A DNA stretch of 64,000 nt from Flavobacterium sp. TR2 (lineage in GTDB: Bacteria; Bacteroidota; Bacteroidia; Flavobacteriales; Flavobacteriaceae), in contig NZ_CP104307.1 of assembly GCF_025252405.1 (NCBI RefSeq), positions 62,001 through 126,000 of the forward strand, read 5' to 3'. Position numbers and translations under genes: made by a program. Positions 52,348-60,367 of the stretch are shown here, piece after piece. The notes under the pieces were generated by a model. The model was not told where the DNA came from. It saw only the letters and a list, made by a program, of their open reading frames with translations, and did not search any database. The stretch's first letter is position 1. Every line of letters begins with the position of its first letter.

Positions 52348-53982
52348 TTATTTTTCTATCTCTCTCATCGAGTCCATTTTTTTATGCGCTAAGAAACCGG
52401 CAACATCTTCAAAATGTTCTTTTACGCGTTTATTTCCGAACTCGAACACCTTAGTTGCTAATCCATCAAGGAAATCACGATCGTGAGAAACCAAGATCAA
52501 AGTTCCGTCAAAATCTCTCAAAGCATCTTTTATAATATCTTTGGTTTTCATATCAAGGTGGTTCGAAGGCTCATCCAAAATCAACAGGTTAACAGGCTCC
52601 AATAGCAATTTGATCATTGCCAGACGCGTTTTTTCTCCTCCTGAAAGCACTTTTACTTTTTTGGTAATATCATCTCCTTGGAACATGAAAGCTCCTAAGA
52701 TATTTTTGATTTGCGTTCTGATATCACCAACCGCAATACTGTCAATTGTTTCAAAAATAGTTGCATTTTCATCTAACAGAGCCGCTTGATTTTGAGCAAA
52801 ATACCCAATTTGCGCATTATGCCCGATTTCTACGCTTCCTGAGTCAACGCCAATTTCTTTCATAATGGCTTTAATCATTGTCGATTTTCCTTCACCATTT
52901 TTTCCAACAAAAGCCACTTTCTGTCCGCGCTCGATTACAATGTTTGCATCTTTAAACACCACATGATCTCCGTAAGCTTTTGACATTTCTTTTACAATAA
53001 CCGGATATTGTCCAGAACGTGCCGCAGGCGGGAATTTTAACCTCAAAGCTGATGTATCTACTTCGTCAACCTGAACGATTTCTAGTTTTTCCAACATTTT
53101 CACGCGAGACTGAACGGCATCTGTTTTAGAGAATGTTCCTTTAAAACGCTCAATAAAAGCACGATTTTCTGCAATCATTTTCTGCTGCTCATCATATGCT
53201 TTCTGCTGATGGATTCTGCGGTCTTTTCTTAATTCTAAGTAATGAGTGTATTTTGCTTTGTAATCGTAAATTCTTCCCATAGTAACTTCGATAGTTCTAT
53301 TTGTAATATTATCTACAAACGCTCTATCGTGCGAAATCACCACAACCGCTTTTGCCTGATTCAACAAGAAATCTTCTAACCACTGAATACTTTCGATATC
53401 CATGTGGTTGGTTGGCTCATCCAGCAATATCAAATCTGGTTTTTGCAAAAGGATTTTTGCTAATTCGATACGCATTCTCCATCCTCCTGAAAACTCCGAA
53501 GTCTGACGTGTAAAATCTTCTCTTTCAAAACCTAAACCGATTAAAATTTTCTCAACTTCGGCTTCGTAATTTATTTCTTCAATAGCATAAAATTTCTCGC
53601 TTAAGTCAGAAACTCTTTCGATCAATTTCATGTATTCGTCACTTTCATAATCAGTACGAACGGTCAGCTGCTCATTGATATCGTCGATTTCAGCTTTCAT
53701 TTTAAAAATGTCGCTGAAAGCTTTTGACGCTTCTTCCATAACAGTCGCACCGTCTGCGGTAAGCAAATGCTGAGGCAGGTAAGCAATTACAGCTTCTTTT
53801 GGTGCCGAAACATTTCCTGTAGAAGGTTTATTTACACCCGCAATTATTTTTAAAAGTGTCGATTTTCCCGCACCATTTTTACCCATAAGGGCAATTTTAT
53901 CATTTTCATTAATAGCAAAAGAAACATCGCTAAAAAGTGTAGTTCCGCCAAACTGAACCGAAATATCGTTAACTGTAATCAT
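52348..53982 (-). CDS. ABC-F family translation-associated ATPase
   Basis: A 544-residue ABC-F protein with two nucleotide-binding domains and no membrane part. Walker A motifs are GKNGAGKST and GKNGEGKST. Signatures are FSGGWRMRIELA and LSGGEKTRLAM. Walker B motifs are LILLDEPTNHMD and LLILDEPSNHLD. The P-site linker between the domains is the helical segment with RKDRRIHQQKAYDEQQKM. Layout and length resemble the YbiT group. Such proteins act on ribosomes; a resistance role is not indicated. Confidence 0.93.
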   Translation of the reverse strand: MITVNDISVQFGGTTLFSDVSFAINENDKIALMGKNGAGKSTLLKIIAGVNKPSTGNVSAPKEAVIAYLPQHLLTADGATVMEEASKAFSDIFKMKAEIDDINEQLTVRTDYESDEYMKLIERVSDLSEKFYAIEEINYEAEVEKILIGLGFEREDFTRQTSEFSGGWRMRIELAKILLQKPDLILLDEPTNHMDIESIQWLEDFLLNQAKAVVVISHDRAFVDNITNRTIEVTMGRIYDYKAKYTHYLELRKDRRIHQQKAYDEQQKMIAENRAFIERFKGTFSKTDAVQSRVKMLEKLEIVQVDEVDTSALRLKFPPAARSGQYPVIVKEMSKAYGDHVVFKDANIVIERGQKVAFVGKNGEGKSTMIKAIMKEIGVDSGSVEIGHNAQIGYFAQNQAALLDENATIFETIDSIAVGDIRTQIKNILGAFMFQGDDITKKVKVLSGGEKTRLAMIKLLLEPVNLLILDEPSNHLDMKTKDIIKDALRDFDGTLILVSHDRDFLDGLATKVFEFGNKRVKEHFEDVAGFLAHKKMDSMREIEK

Positions 53983-53990
53983 TTGTCTTT

Positions 53991-54106
53991 GTTAATTTGT
54001 TTAATCGGTTAATCGTTTATTTGACCACCCATTTTTTTTCGTGCTGCAAAGATAGATTAATTAGATAATTAGGCAATTTGAAAATTAGATAATTATGAAA
54101 ATGTGT
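53991..54106. repeat. Two octamer arrays upstream of ABC-F and of the PepSY-like gene
   Basis: The first array (53991-54022) has four 8-mers in phase: GTTAATTT, GTTTAATC, GGTTAATC, GTTTATTT. The second (54059-54106) has six: AATTAGAT, AATTAGGC, AATTTGAA, AATTAGAT, AATTATGA, AAATGTGT. The ABC-F promoter lies at their junction and its -33 element is inside the second array. Confidence 0.7.
54047..54076 (-). promoter_or_regulatory. Promoter of the ABC-F gene
   Basis: On the minus strand TTG (54076-54074), a 19-bp gap and TATCTTTG (54054-54047) match the consensus. The leader is about 60 nt. Confidence 0.7.
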
Positions 54107-54225
54107 CCATTAGGCAAATTATTAATTAAATAATGCTTTAACAATAAAGAACGAAACCTAAATGGTTTTTTCCTATTTTGAAATTTTCGCCTTACCTTGT
54201 ATAAGAATTTATAAATCAGTAAAAT

Positions 54226-54669
54226 ATGAAAGCGAAACTAGAACTGACCGTTTGCCTAATTGCAGGATTACTATTTGGGTTTTCTGCAAACGCACAAAAA
54301 ACTGTAATTAAAAAAGAAGCTCTACCAGCAAACGCACAAACATTCTTAAAAACACATTTTGGATCTAAAAAACCGAGCTATATACTGGAAGACAAAGAAA
54401 TTCTTTCTACAGAATACAAAGTTCAGTTTGACAATAAAATTGAAATTGAATTTGACAAAAAAGGAAACTGGAAAGAAGTGGATGCTAAAACTGGAAAAAT
54501 TCCAAAATCTATTATTCCGAAAAAAATTGCATCTTATATAAAAACTAATTTCCCTAAAGAAGATGTAACCAAAATAGAACTTGGAAGTTCTGGCTACGAA
54601 ACTAAATTGAGCAACGGTTTAGAATTGAAATTCAACCTAAAAGGAGATTTTATTAAAATTGATAAATAG
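54226..54669 (+). CDS. Secreted PepSY-like protein
   Basis: A 147-residue periplasmic protein with a signal peptide (1-23, ending GFSANAQ). Two PepSY-like (DUF2874) repeats follow: about 28-87 (LPANAQTFLKTHFGSKKPSYILED to FDKKGNWKEVD) and 91-147 (IPKKIASYIKTNFPKEDVTKIELG to FNLKGDFIKID). Such proteins resemble the BLIP fold and are thought to bind proteins or inhibit proteases. It is monocistronic, surrounded by octamer arrays on both sides and followed by a terminator. Confidence 0.85.
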   Translation: MKAKLELTVCLIAGLLFGFSANAQKTVIKKEALPANAQTFLKTHFGSKKPSYILEDKEILSTEYKVQFDNKIEIEFDKKGNWKEVDAKTGKIPKSIIPKKIASYIKTNFPKEDVTKIELGSSGYETKLSNGLELKFNLKGDFIKIDK

Positions 54670-54673
54670 GTTC

Positions 54674-54801
54674 AATTAGAAAATATGCTAATTGGAAAAT
54701 TAGAAAATTCTCTAAAACCTTAAAATAACAAAACCCGACAGTTTTTTAACACCTGTCGGGTTTGCAAAAAATTATCTAATTGACTAATTTTCTAATCATC
54801 T
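54674..54801. repeat. Octamer-phased inverted repeat around a terminator
   Basis: The left array has five 8-mers (AATTAGAA, AATATGCT, AATTGGAA, AATTAGAA, AATTCTCT; 54674-54713). The right array has four (AATTATCT, AATTGACT, AATTTTCT, AATCATCT; 54770-54801), of complementary type. Between them is the terminator at 54731-54763. Confidence 0.75.
54731..54763. terminator. Bidirectional terminator between the PepSY-like and GlmU-like genes
   Basis: AAACCCGACAG (54731-54741) and CTGTCGGGTTT (54753-54763) form a perfect 11-bp stem with an 11-nt loop, between convergent genes. Confidence 0.85.
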
Positions 54802-54809
54802 CATTAAAG

Positions 54810-55985
54810 TTAGTCTTTTCTCCATTTTTTAGTTTCTTCAAAAATATGTTCCATAATTGCTACTTCAGTTGCATCGAATTCTATATTTCTTCGGCTCATC
54901 ACTAATCTTGCTGTTTCAAAAGCCTTTTTAGTTACATAAGTCGTAAATCCTGCCGCACCACCCCAAGAAAAACTTGGAACAAAGTTGCGAGGAAATCCGC
55001 TTCCAAAAATATTAGCGCTTACACCAACTACAGTACCCGTATTAAACATTGTGTTGATTCCGCATTTACTGTGATCTCCCATCATTAAACCGCAAAACTG
55101 AAGTCCCGTTTTAGCAAAGCCTTCTGTTTCATAGCTCCATAATTTCACTTCTTCGTAGTTATTTTTCAGATTCGAATTATTAGAATCTGCGCCAATATTG
55201 CACCATTCACCTAATACAGAATCTCCTAAAAATCCTTCGTGACCTTTATTTGAATTGGCAAAAAGTACTGAGTTCTTCACTTCTCCTCCTATTCTTGATC
55301 CAGGCCCAACCGTTGTAGCGCCATAAACCTTAGCCGACATTTTTACCATTGCATTTTCGCATAAAGCAAATGGTCCGCGAATTACGGTTCCTTCCATAAT
55401 TTCAGCATTCTTACCTATATATATAGGACCGGTCGATGCATTTAAAGTCACAAACTCTAGTTTTGCCCCTTCTTCGATAAAAATATTCTCTGGCGAAATT
55501 ACATTGACACTTTTAGGAATTGGCTGAGATGTACGGTCTTCGGTCAGATATTTAAAATCCTGACGAATCGCAGCATCATTTTTAGAGAAAATATCCCAAG
55601 TATGTTCAATAGTAATACAATCTTCGTTGTAATGAATAATTTCGTAAGAATCAAAATCGACTTCTTCCTGATTTTCGTTCGCAAAAAATGCAATTACGTC
55701 TTCTCCTTTAAAAATTGCCTGATTTTCTGTCAAATTAGAAACCATCTCAGCAAGCGTATCATTTGGCAAATATGCTGCGTTGATCATTATATTTTCCTCC
55801 ATTTCAACCATCGGAAATTTTTCAGACAAATATTCTTCAGTTATCGTAGTGATGGTAGAACCAAGATATTTTTCCCATTTCTGGCGAATTGTCATAATTC
55901 CTACCAAAATATCAGCTACTGGCCGTGTAAAAGTAAAGGGTAATAAAGCATTCCGAACGGGACCGTCGAAAAGAATGTAGTTCAT
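54810..55985 (-). CDS. GlmU-like putative sugar nucleotidyltransferase
   Basis: A 391-residue protein related to GlmU-type enzymes. It begins with the family-specific NYILFDGPVRNALLPFTFTRPVADIL, in a degenerate nucleotidyltransferase half (about 1-180). A left-handed beta-helix half follows (about 185-360, with IYIGKNAEIMEGTVIRGPFALCENAMVKM and GGEVKNSVLFANSNKGHEGFLGDSVLGEWCNIG). The classical LxxGxGTRMxxxxPK loop of active uridylyltransferases is absent, so the N-terminal activity is uncertain. The group is common in Bacteroidota and uncharacterised. Confidence 0.85.
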   Translation of the reverse strand: MNYILFDGPVRNALLPFTFTRPVADILVGIMTIRQKWEKYLGSTITTITEEYLSEKFPMVEMEENIMINAAYLPNDTLAEMVSNLTENQAIFKGEDVIAFFANENQEEVDFDSYEIIHYNEDCITIEHTWDIFSKNDAAIRQDFKYLTEDRTSQPIPKSVNVISPENIFIEEGAKLEFVTLNASTGPIYIGKNAEIMEGTVIRGPFALCENAMVKMSAKVYGATTVGPGSRIGGEVKNSVLFANSNKGHEGFLGDSVLGEWCNIGADSNNSNLKNNYEEVKLWSYETEGFAKTGLQFCGLMMGDHSKCGINTMFNTGTVVGVSANIFGSGFPRNFVPSFSWGGAAGFTTYVTKKAFETARLVMSRRNIEFDATEVAIMEHIFEETKKWRKD

Positions 55986-56078
55986 AAATAATTGAGTGTT
56001 TGTTAAAATTTGATTTGGTTACCTGGCTTCAAAGTTACAAATATTTATGTTTTACATTAAGCAAGTTTATATGTAAAT

Positions 56079-56179
56079 AGCCACGAATTCACGAATTGAT
56101 ACAAATTACATCATACTACTGATTTCACAAATACTTTAAACATAAGCTTTACAAAAGAATAATTCGTGAATTCGTGGCT
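56079..56179. repeat. Perfect 19-bp inverted repeat built of octamers
   Basis: AGCCACGAATTCACGAATT (56079-56097) and its exact complement (56161-56179) flank 63 bp without a gene. Each arm holds two 8-mers (CACGAATT or AATTCGTG). The word also occurs at 5408-5423 upstream of the photolyase. Confidence 0.85.
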
Positions 56180-56196
56180 AATAAAAAAACAAAAAA

Positions 56197-56222
56197 AAAC
56201 CTTCCAGAATTGGAAGGCTTTT
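56197..56222 (-). terminator. Terminator of rpmE2
   Basis: CCTTCCA (56200-56206) and TGGAAGG (56211-56217) form a short stem. On the minus strand it is followed by at least nine T. It lies 20-25 bp past the rpmE2 stop. Confidence 0.85.
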
Positions 56223-56241
56223 GTATAATTTAAAACAGCTA

Positions 56242-56496
56242 TTATTTTTTAGCGTGTTTAGCATATTTAGTTTTGAATTTATCAATACGTCCTGCAGTAT
56301 CGATAAGTTTAGATTTACCAGTATAAAAAGGGTGAGATGTTCTAGAAATCTCCATTTTTACAACTGGATACTCAACTCCGTCAACTTCAATTGTTTCTTT
56401 TGTATCTGCAGTAGATTTAGTGATAAAAACCTCATCATTCGACATGTCTTTAAATGCAACTAATCTGTAATTTTCTGGGTGAATTCCTTTTTTCAT
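56242..56496 (-). CDS. rpmE2: 50S ribosomal protein L31, type B
   Basis: An 84-residue ribosomal protein. [50 protein letters not shown] and the absence of the CxxC zinc cysteines identify the zinc-free type B L31. In bacteria with both types, type B replaces type A under zinc limitation; in Flavobacterium it is often the only copy. It has its own promoter and terminator, and a leader of about 110 nt in which I recognise no known ribosomal leader motif. Confidence 0.96.
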   Translation of the reverse strand: MKKGIHPENYRLVAFKDMSNDEVFITKSTADTKETIEVDGVEYPVVKMEISRTSHPFYTGKSKLIDTAGRIDKFKTKYAKHAKK

Positions 56497-56612
56497 CTTT
56501 TCTTTTATTTATTGTTTGGAGTATCTTTATTTTGAAGCTTTTTCATGGTTAGAAAAAGGTGTAAACAAATAACACTCTTTTTTGTTTAAAAATTTAATTA
56601 TTTTTGAGTGTG

Positions 56613-56641
56613 CAAATTTACAATTCTTTTTTAATAAACAA
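56613..56641 (-). promoter_or_regulatory. Promoter of rpmE2
   Basis: On the minus strand TTG (56641-56639), an 18-bp gap and TAAATTTG (56620-56613) match the consensus. Confidence 0.7.
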
Positions 56642-56710
56642 ACAGTTAGCCTACTTTTTTTTAGTTTATTTCGAAAAGCTTTTTTTATATCCGATTATAG
56701 TGGGAATTAC

Positions 56711-56718
56711 TATATTTG
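56711..56718 (+). promoter_or_regulatory. Predicted -7 element of the DUF4199-GT2 operon
   Basis: TATATTTG, 26 bp before the start at 56745. The -33 region is T-rich without a clear TTG. Confidence 0.45.
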
Positions 56719-56744
56719 TGGATTAATTTTAAACATAGCGAAAT

Positions 56745-57275
56745 ATGATTAATGAAGTTATAAAAAAGAATGGAGTTACGTATGGTGTAATGATCGGAAT
56801 TGCATCGGCTTTGGTTACCGCTACAATCTATGCTGTTGATTTAAACTTATTTACAGCTTGGTGGATGGGAATACTAGGAATCGTAATAAGTCTTACAATT
56901 AGTATCATCCTACTTTCTAAAACTAAGAAAGATTTAAACGGTGTTTTTCCTTTTAAAGATGCTTTTACTACTTATTTTATAGCTGCAGTAATTGGTATTT
57001 TAATCTCTACAACTTTCAACATTGTATTATTTAATGTAATTGATCCGGGCGCAAAAGACACTTTGAGCGAAATTATGATCAAATATACTGTTGGTATGAT
57101 GCAGAAATTTGGCACGCCAGCCTCTGCAATTAACGAAGCTGTTGCTAAAATGAAAGAAAGCAATCCGTATTCTACTTTTGAATTATTAAAAGGATCTGTT
57201 TTTGCTATGGTTATAAGCGCAATTTTCGGATTAATTTTCGCCGCATTTTTTAAAAGCAAATCTACACAAGAATAA
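56745..57275 (+). CDS. DUF4199 membrane protein
   Basis: A 176-residue protein with four hydrophobic helices (about 12-32, 36-55, 70-92 and 143-165), typical of DUF4199. The conserved short segment TKKDLNGVFPFKDAFTTYF lies after the second helix. The function is unknown. The GT2 glycosyltransferase gene starts 8 bp downstream, so the two are cotranscribed; this DUF4199-GT2 pairing suggests a role near glycan or polyprenyl-phosphate-sugar assembly at the inner membrane. Confidence 0.85.
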   Translation: MINEVIKKNGVTYGVMIGIASALVTATIYAVDLNLFTAWWMGILGIVISLTISIILLSKTKKDLNGVFPFKDAFTTYFIAAVIGILISTTFNIVLFNVIDPGAKDTLSEIMIKYTVGMMQKFGTPASAINEAVAKMKESNPYSTFELLKGSVFAMVISAIFGLIFAAFFKSKSTQE

Positions 57276-57283
57276 AAATATAA

Positions 57284-58240
57284 ATGAATTTATCTATACT
57301 TATACCGCTTCTAAACGAGGAGGAATCACTTAAAGAACTCTATACTTGGATCATTAAAGTGATGCAGTCTAACAATTACTCTTATGAAATCATTTTTGTA
57401 GATGATGGCAGTACAGATAATTCTTGGCAGATTATTGAAGGTTTCTCTAACGAAAACCCAAATGTAAAAGGGATTCGTTTCATGAAAAATTTTGGAAAAT
57501 CTCAGGCTTTACACGCTGGTTTTGCAAAAGCTAAAGGCGATGTTATTATCACAATGGATGCTGACTTGCAAGATAGCCCAGATGAAATTCCTGAATTGTA
57601 CGAAATGATTACGGCTCAGAAATACGATCTAGTTTCTGGCTGGAAAAAGAAGCGCTACGATTCTGTTGTGGCAAAAAATCTTCCGTCAAAATTGTTTAAC
57701 TGGGCGGCTAGAAAAACTTCTGGCGTTGAGCTGAATGATTTCAACTGCGGATTGAAAGCTTACAAAAATGTTGTGGTAAAAAACATTGAAGTTTCTGGAG
57801 AAATGCACCGCTATATTCCTGTTTTGGCTAAAAATGCAGGATTCGGAAAAATTGGCGAAAAAGTAGTCATTCACCAAGCTAGAAAATATGGTGAAACTAA
57901 ATTTGGAATGGAACGTTTTATAAACGGTTTCCTAGATTTGATTACCATTTGGTTTTTATCAAGATTCGGAAAAAGACCAATGCACTTATTTGGCGCTATG
58001 GGCTCTTTAATGTTTATTATCGGCTTTTTAGCGGCTGGATATATTGGAATTTCAAAACTATACCATATGTATACCGGAATGAAATATAGCCTGGTTACAA
58101 ACAATCCGTGGTTTTATATTGCCTTAACTACAATGGTTCTTGGAACTCAGCTATTCTTAGCAGGATTCTTGGGCGAAATTATTTTAAGAACAAAAAATAA
58201 TGAAGCTCGATATAAAGTAGCCCGAGAGGTTAATTTTTAA
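57284..58240 (+). CDS. GT2 glycosyltransferase, polyprenyl-phosphate type
   Basis: A 318-residue membrane glycosyltransferase of family 2, close to DPM1/GtrB enzymes that load a hexose onto undecaprenyl phosphate. The GT-A domain shows LSILIPLLNEEESLKELY, VDDGSTDNS, and the metal-binding MDADLQDSPDEIPEL. Two C-terminal helices (about 233-255 and 271-296, including FLGEIILRTKNN) anchor it. It probably supplies sugar for surface polysaccharide or glycoproteins. The acceptor is inferred from the family. Confidence 0.9.
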   Translation: MNLSILIPLLNEEESLKELYTWIIKVMQSNNYSYEIIFVDDGSTDNSWQIIEGFSNENPNVKGIRFMKNFGKSQALHAGFAKAKGDVIITMDADLQDSPDEIPELYEMITAQKYDLVSGWKKKRYDSVVAKNLPSKLFNWAARKTSGVELNDFNCGLKAYKNVVVKNIEVSGEMHRYIPVLAKNAGFGKIGEKVVIHQARKYGETKFGMERFINGFLDLITIWFLSRFGKRPMHLFGAMGSLMFIIGFLAAGYIGISKLYHMYTGMKYSLVTNNPWFYIALTTMVLGTQLFLAGFLGEIILRTKNNEARYKVAREVNF

Positions 58241-58251
58241 CGGAAAGCCCT

Positions 58252-58326
58252 AGCCCTGATGGGAACGGCATCCTTTTGTGGTGGGGTTCACCACAAAAGA
58301 TATAGTGTACAGCAGGATTAGCTCCT
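58252..58326 (+). ncRNA. 75-nt structured element, copy 2 (possible conserved RNA)
   Basis: It matches copy 1 (24443-24517) at 68 of 75 positions. The 11-bp stem is CTTTTGTGGTG (58273-58283) with CACCACAAAAG (58289-58299), where both sides of one pair have changed relative to copy 1, so pairing is kept. The loop GGGTT is identical. It starts 11 bp after the glycosyltransferase stop and ends 43 bp before the phosphohexomutase start. It could be a small RNA, a 3' UTR element or a leader of the mutase gene. Confidence 0.62.
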
Positions 58327-58369
58327 GAAAAAAAACTTATCTTTAATTAAAATTTTAAAAAGACATTAC

Positions 58370-60097
58370 ATGAATATCGCACCAAATATATTAAACGCCG
58401 TAAATGAATGGCTAACACCAACATTTGATCAGGAAACGCAAGCCGCTGTTAAGGAATTAATGACTACTTCGCCAAAAGAACTTGAAGAGAGTTTTTACAA
58501 AAACTTAGAGTTTGGAACTGGTGGAATGCGCGGTGTAATGGGCGTTGGAGATAACAGAATCAACAAATATACGCTTGGGAAAAACACTCAGGGATTATCT
58601 GATTACTTGCATAAGGTTTTTCCAAACGAACCATTGAAAGTTGTTATTGCTTATGACTGCCGTCATAACAGTAATACGCTGGCAAAAGTGGTAGCCGATG
58701 TTTTCTCTGCAAACGGAATTCAGGTTTATTTGTTTTCTGATTTGAGACCAACTCCAGAATTATCTTTTGCTCTTAAATATTTAAAATGCCAATGCGGAAT
58801 TGTTTTAACGGCTTCTCACAATCCGCCAGAGTACAACGGTTATAAAGTATATTGGCAAGATGGAGGACAGATTGTTCCTCCGCAAGACAAAGAAATTGTC
58901 AATGTGATTGAAAGTTTAGGTTATGACAAAATCAAATTTAACGCAAACGAAAGTTTGATTCAGTATATTGACACAGAACTTGACAAGGCATTTATAAAAT
59001 CGTCTATCGAAAATGCAAGTTTTAGTACTCCAGCTGAAGCCAAAGACAATCTTCACATTGTTTTCACTTCATTGCACGGAACTTCTATAAAATCAATTCC
59101 AGATGTTTTAGCTCAAGCTGGATATAAAAATGTTCATATTGTTCCTGAACAGGCTATACCAGATGGAGACTTCCCAACTGTAAAATCTCCAAATCCAGAA
59201 GAACCAGAAGCTTTAACTATGGCTTTGGCTCTGGCAGACAAAACAGATTCTGACATTGTAGTAGGAACAGATCCTGACTGCGACCGTTTAGGAGTTGCTG
59301 TTCGCAACAATGACGGCAAAATGATTTTGTTGAACGGAAACCAAACGATGGTTTTAATGACTTCTTTCCTATTGAAACAATGGAAAAAAGCAGGCAAACT
59401 TAATGGAAAACAGTTCGTTGGTTCAACAATCGTTTCAACTCCAATGATGATGGAATTGGCGACAAGTTATGGAGTTGAGTGTAAAGTTGGTCTGACTGGC
59501 TTTAAATGGATCGCAAAAATGATCAAAGATTTTCCTGAACTTGAATTTATTGGAGGTGGCGAAGAAAGTTTCGGATTTATGGTTGGTGATGCCGTTAGAG
59601 ACAAAGATGCTGTTGCCGCTACTTTATTGATTTGCGAGGTTGCCGCTCAAGCCAAAGCAGCAGGAAGCTCTGTTTACAAAGAACTTTTACAGCTTTATGT
59701 TGAAAATGGTTTTTACAAAGAATTCTTAGTTTCTTTAACAAAAAAAGGAATGGAAGGTTTACAGGAAATCAACCAAATGATGATTGATTTGCGCGAGAAT
59801 CCTCTGAAAGAAATTAACGGACAAAGAGTTATAATGGTCGAAGATTACCAATCGTCTATTGCTTTAAATTTATTAGACGGTTCAGAATCAACTATGGATA
59901 TTCCGAAATCGAATGTATTGATTTATTACACAGAAGACGGATCTAAAATTTGTGCAAGACCAAGCGGAACTGAGCCTAAGATTAAATTCTACATTAGTGT
60001 AAATGCTGAAATCGAATCAGTTTCAGATTTTGATGAAGCAGAAAGTTTCTTAGACCAGAAAATTCAGAATATCATTGCAGATATGCAATTGAAATAA
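58370..60097 (+). CDS. Phospho-sugar mutase (phosphoglucomutase/phosphomannomutase)
   Basis: A 575-residue alpha-D-phosphohexomutase that moves phosphate between C1 and C6 of glucose or mannose. The phosphoserine loop is TASHNPPEYNGYKVYW (about 144-159), the metal-binding loop GTDPDCDRLG, the sugar-binding loop GGGEESFGFM and the phosphate-binding loop RPSGTEPKIKFYI. The four-domain length is that of the large bacterial PGM/PMM group. Its product feeds nucleotide sugars such as those used by the neighbouring glycosyltransferase. Confidence 0.94.
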   Translation: MNIAPNILNAVNEWLTPTFDQETQAAVKELMTTSPKELEESFYKNLEFGTGGMRGVMGVGDNRINKYTLGKNTQGLSDYLHKVFPNEPLKVVIAYDCRHNSNTLAKVVADVFSANGIQVYLFSDLRPTPELSFALKYLKCQCGIVLTASHNPPEYNGYKVYWQDGGQIVPPQDKEIVNVIESLGYDKIKFNANESLIQYIDTELDKAFIKSSIENASFSTPAEAKDNLHIVFTSLHGTSIKSIPDVLAQAGYKNVHIVPEQAIPDGDFPTVKSPNPEEPEALTMALALADKTDSDIVVGTDPDCDRLGVAVRNNDGKMILLNGNQTMVLMTSFLLKQWKKAGKLNGKQFVGSTIVSTPMMMELATSYGVECKVGLTGFKWIAKMIKDFPELEFIGGGEESFGFMVGDAVRDKDAVAATLLICEVAAQAKAAGSSVYKELLQLYVENGFYKEFLVSLTKKGMEGLQEINQMMIDLRENPLKEINGQRVIMVEDYQSSIALNLLDGSESTMDIPKSNVLIYYTEDGSKICARPSGTEPKIKFYISVNAEIESVSDFDEAESFLDQKIQNIIADMQLK

Positions 60098-60132
60098 TAA
60101 CAATGAGTGACAAACTCTTCATATTGCAATTT

Positions 60133-60216
60133 TGCAGACAATGTCTGCACAATTGATTAAGTTCAATTTTTACAACTCTGATTTACATTTTGAACAAATG
60201 CAAATCAGAGTTTTTT
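60133..60216 (+). terminator. Palindrome and terminator after the mutase gene
   Basis: TGCAGACA-A-TGTCTGCA (60133-60149) is a small perfect palindrome. Further on, AACTCTGATTT and AAATCAGAGTT (60174-60184 and 60202-60212), extended inward by CATTT/AAATG, form a strong stem before six T. The rest of 60098-60367 shows no gene. Confidence 0.8.
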
Positions 60217-60367
60217 AATAAAAAAAAGCAAAAAGAAATTGAAACCACACCAATTAAATTAATTTTGTGCAGTAAAAATTTTCCAGAACAAATTTAATTA
60301 CAACAAAAAAATATTGCTATGACTTAAAAGAGCATTAGCAAAGCAGAAAAATAATATTCAAAAATAA

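Noticed and set aside
52348..53982. Antibiotic-resistance ABC-F protein
   Set aside because: Layout and linker resemble housekeeping YbiT-type proteins; nothing in the sequence points to a resistance subtype.
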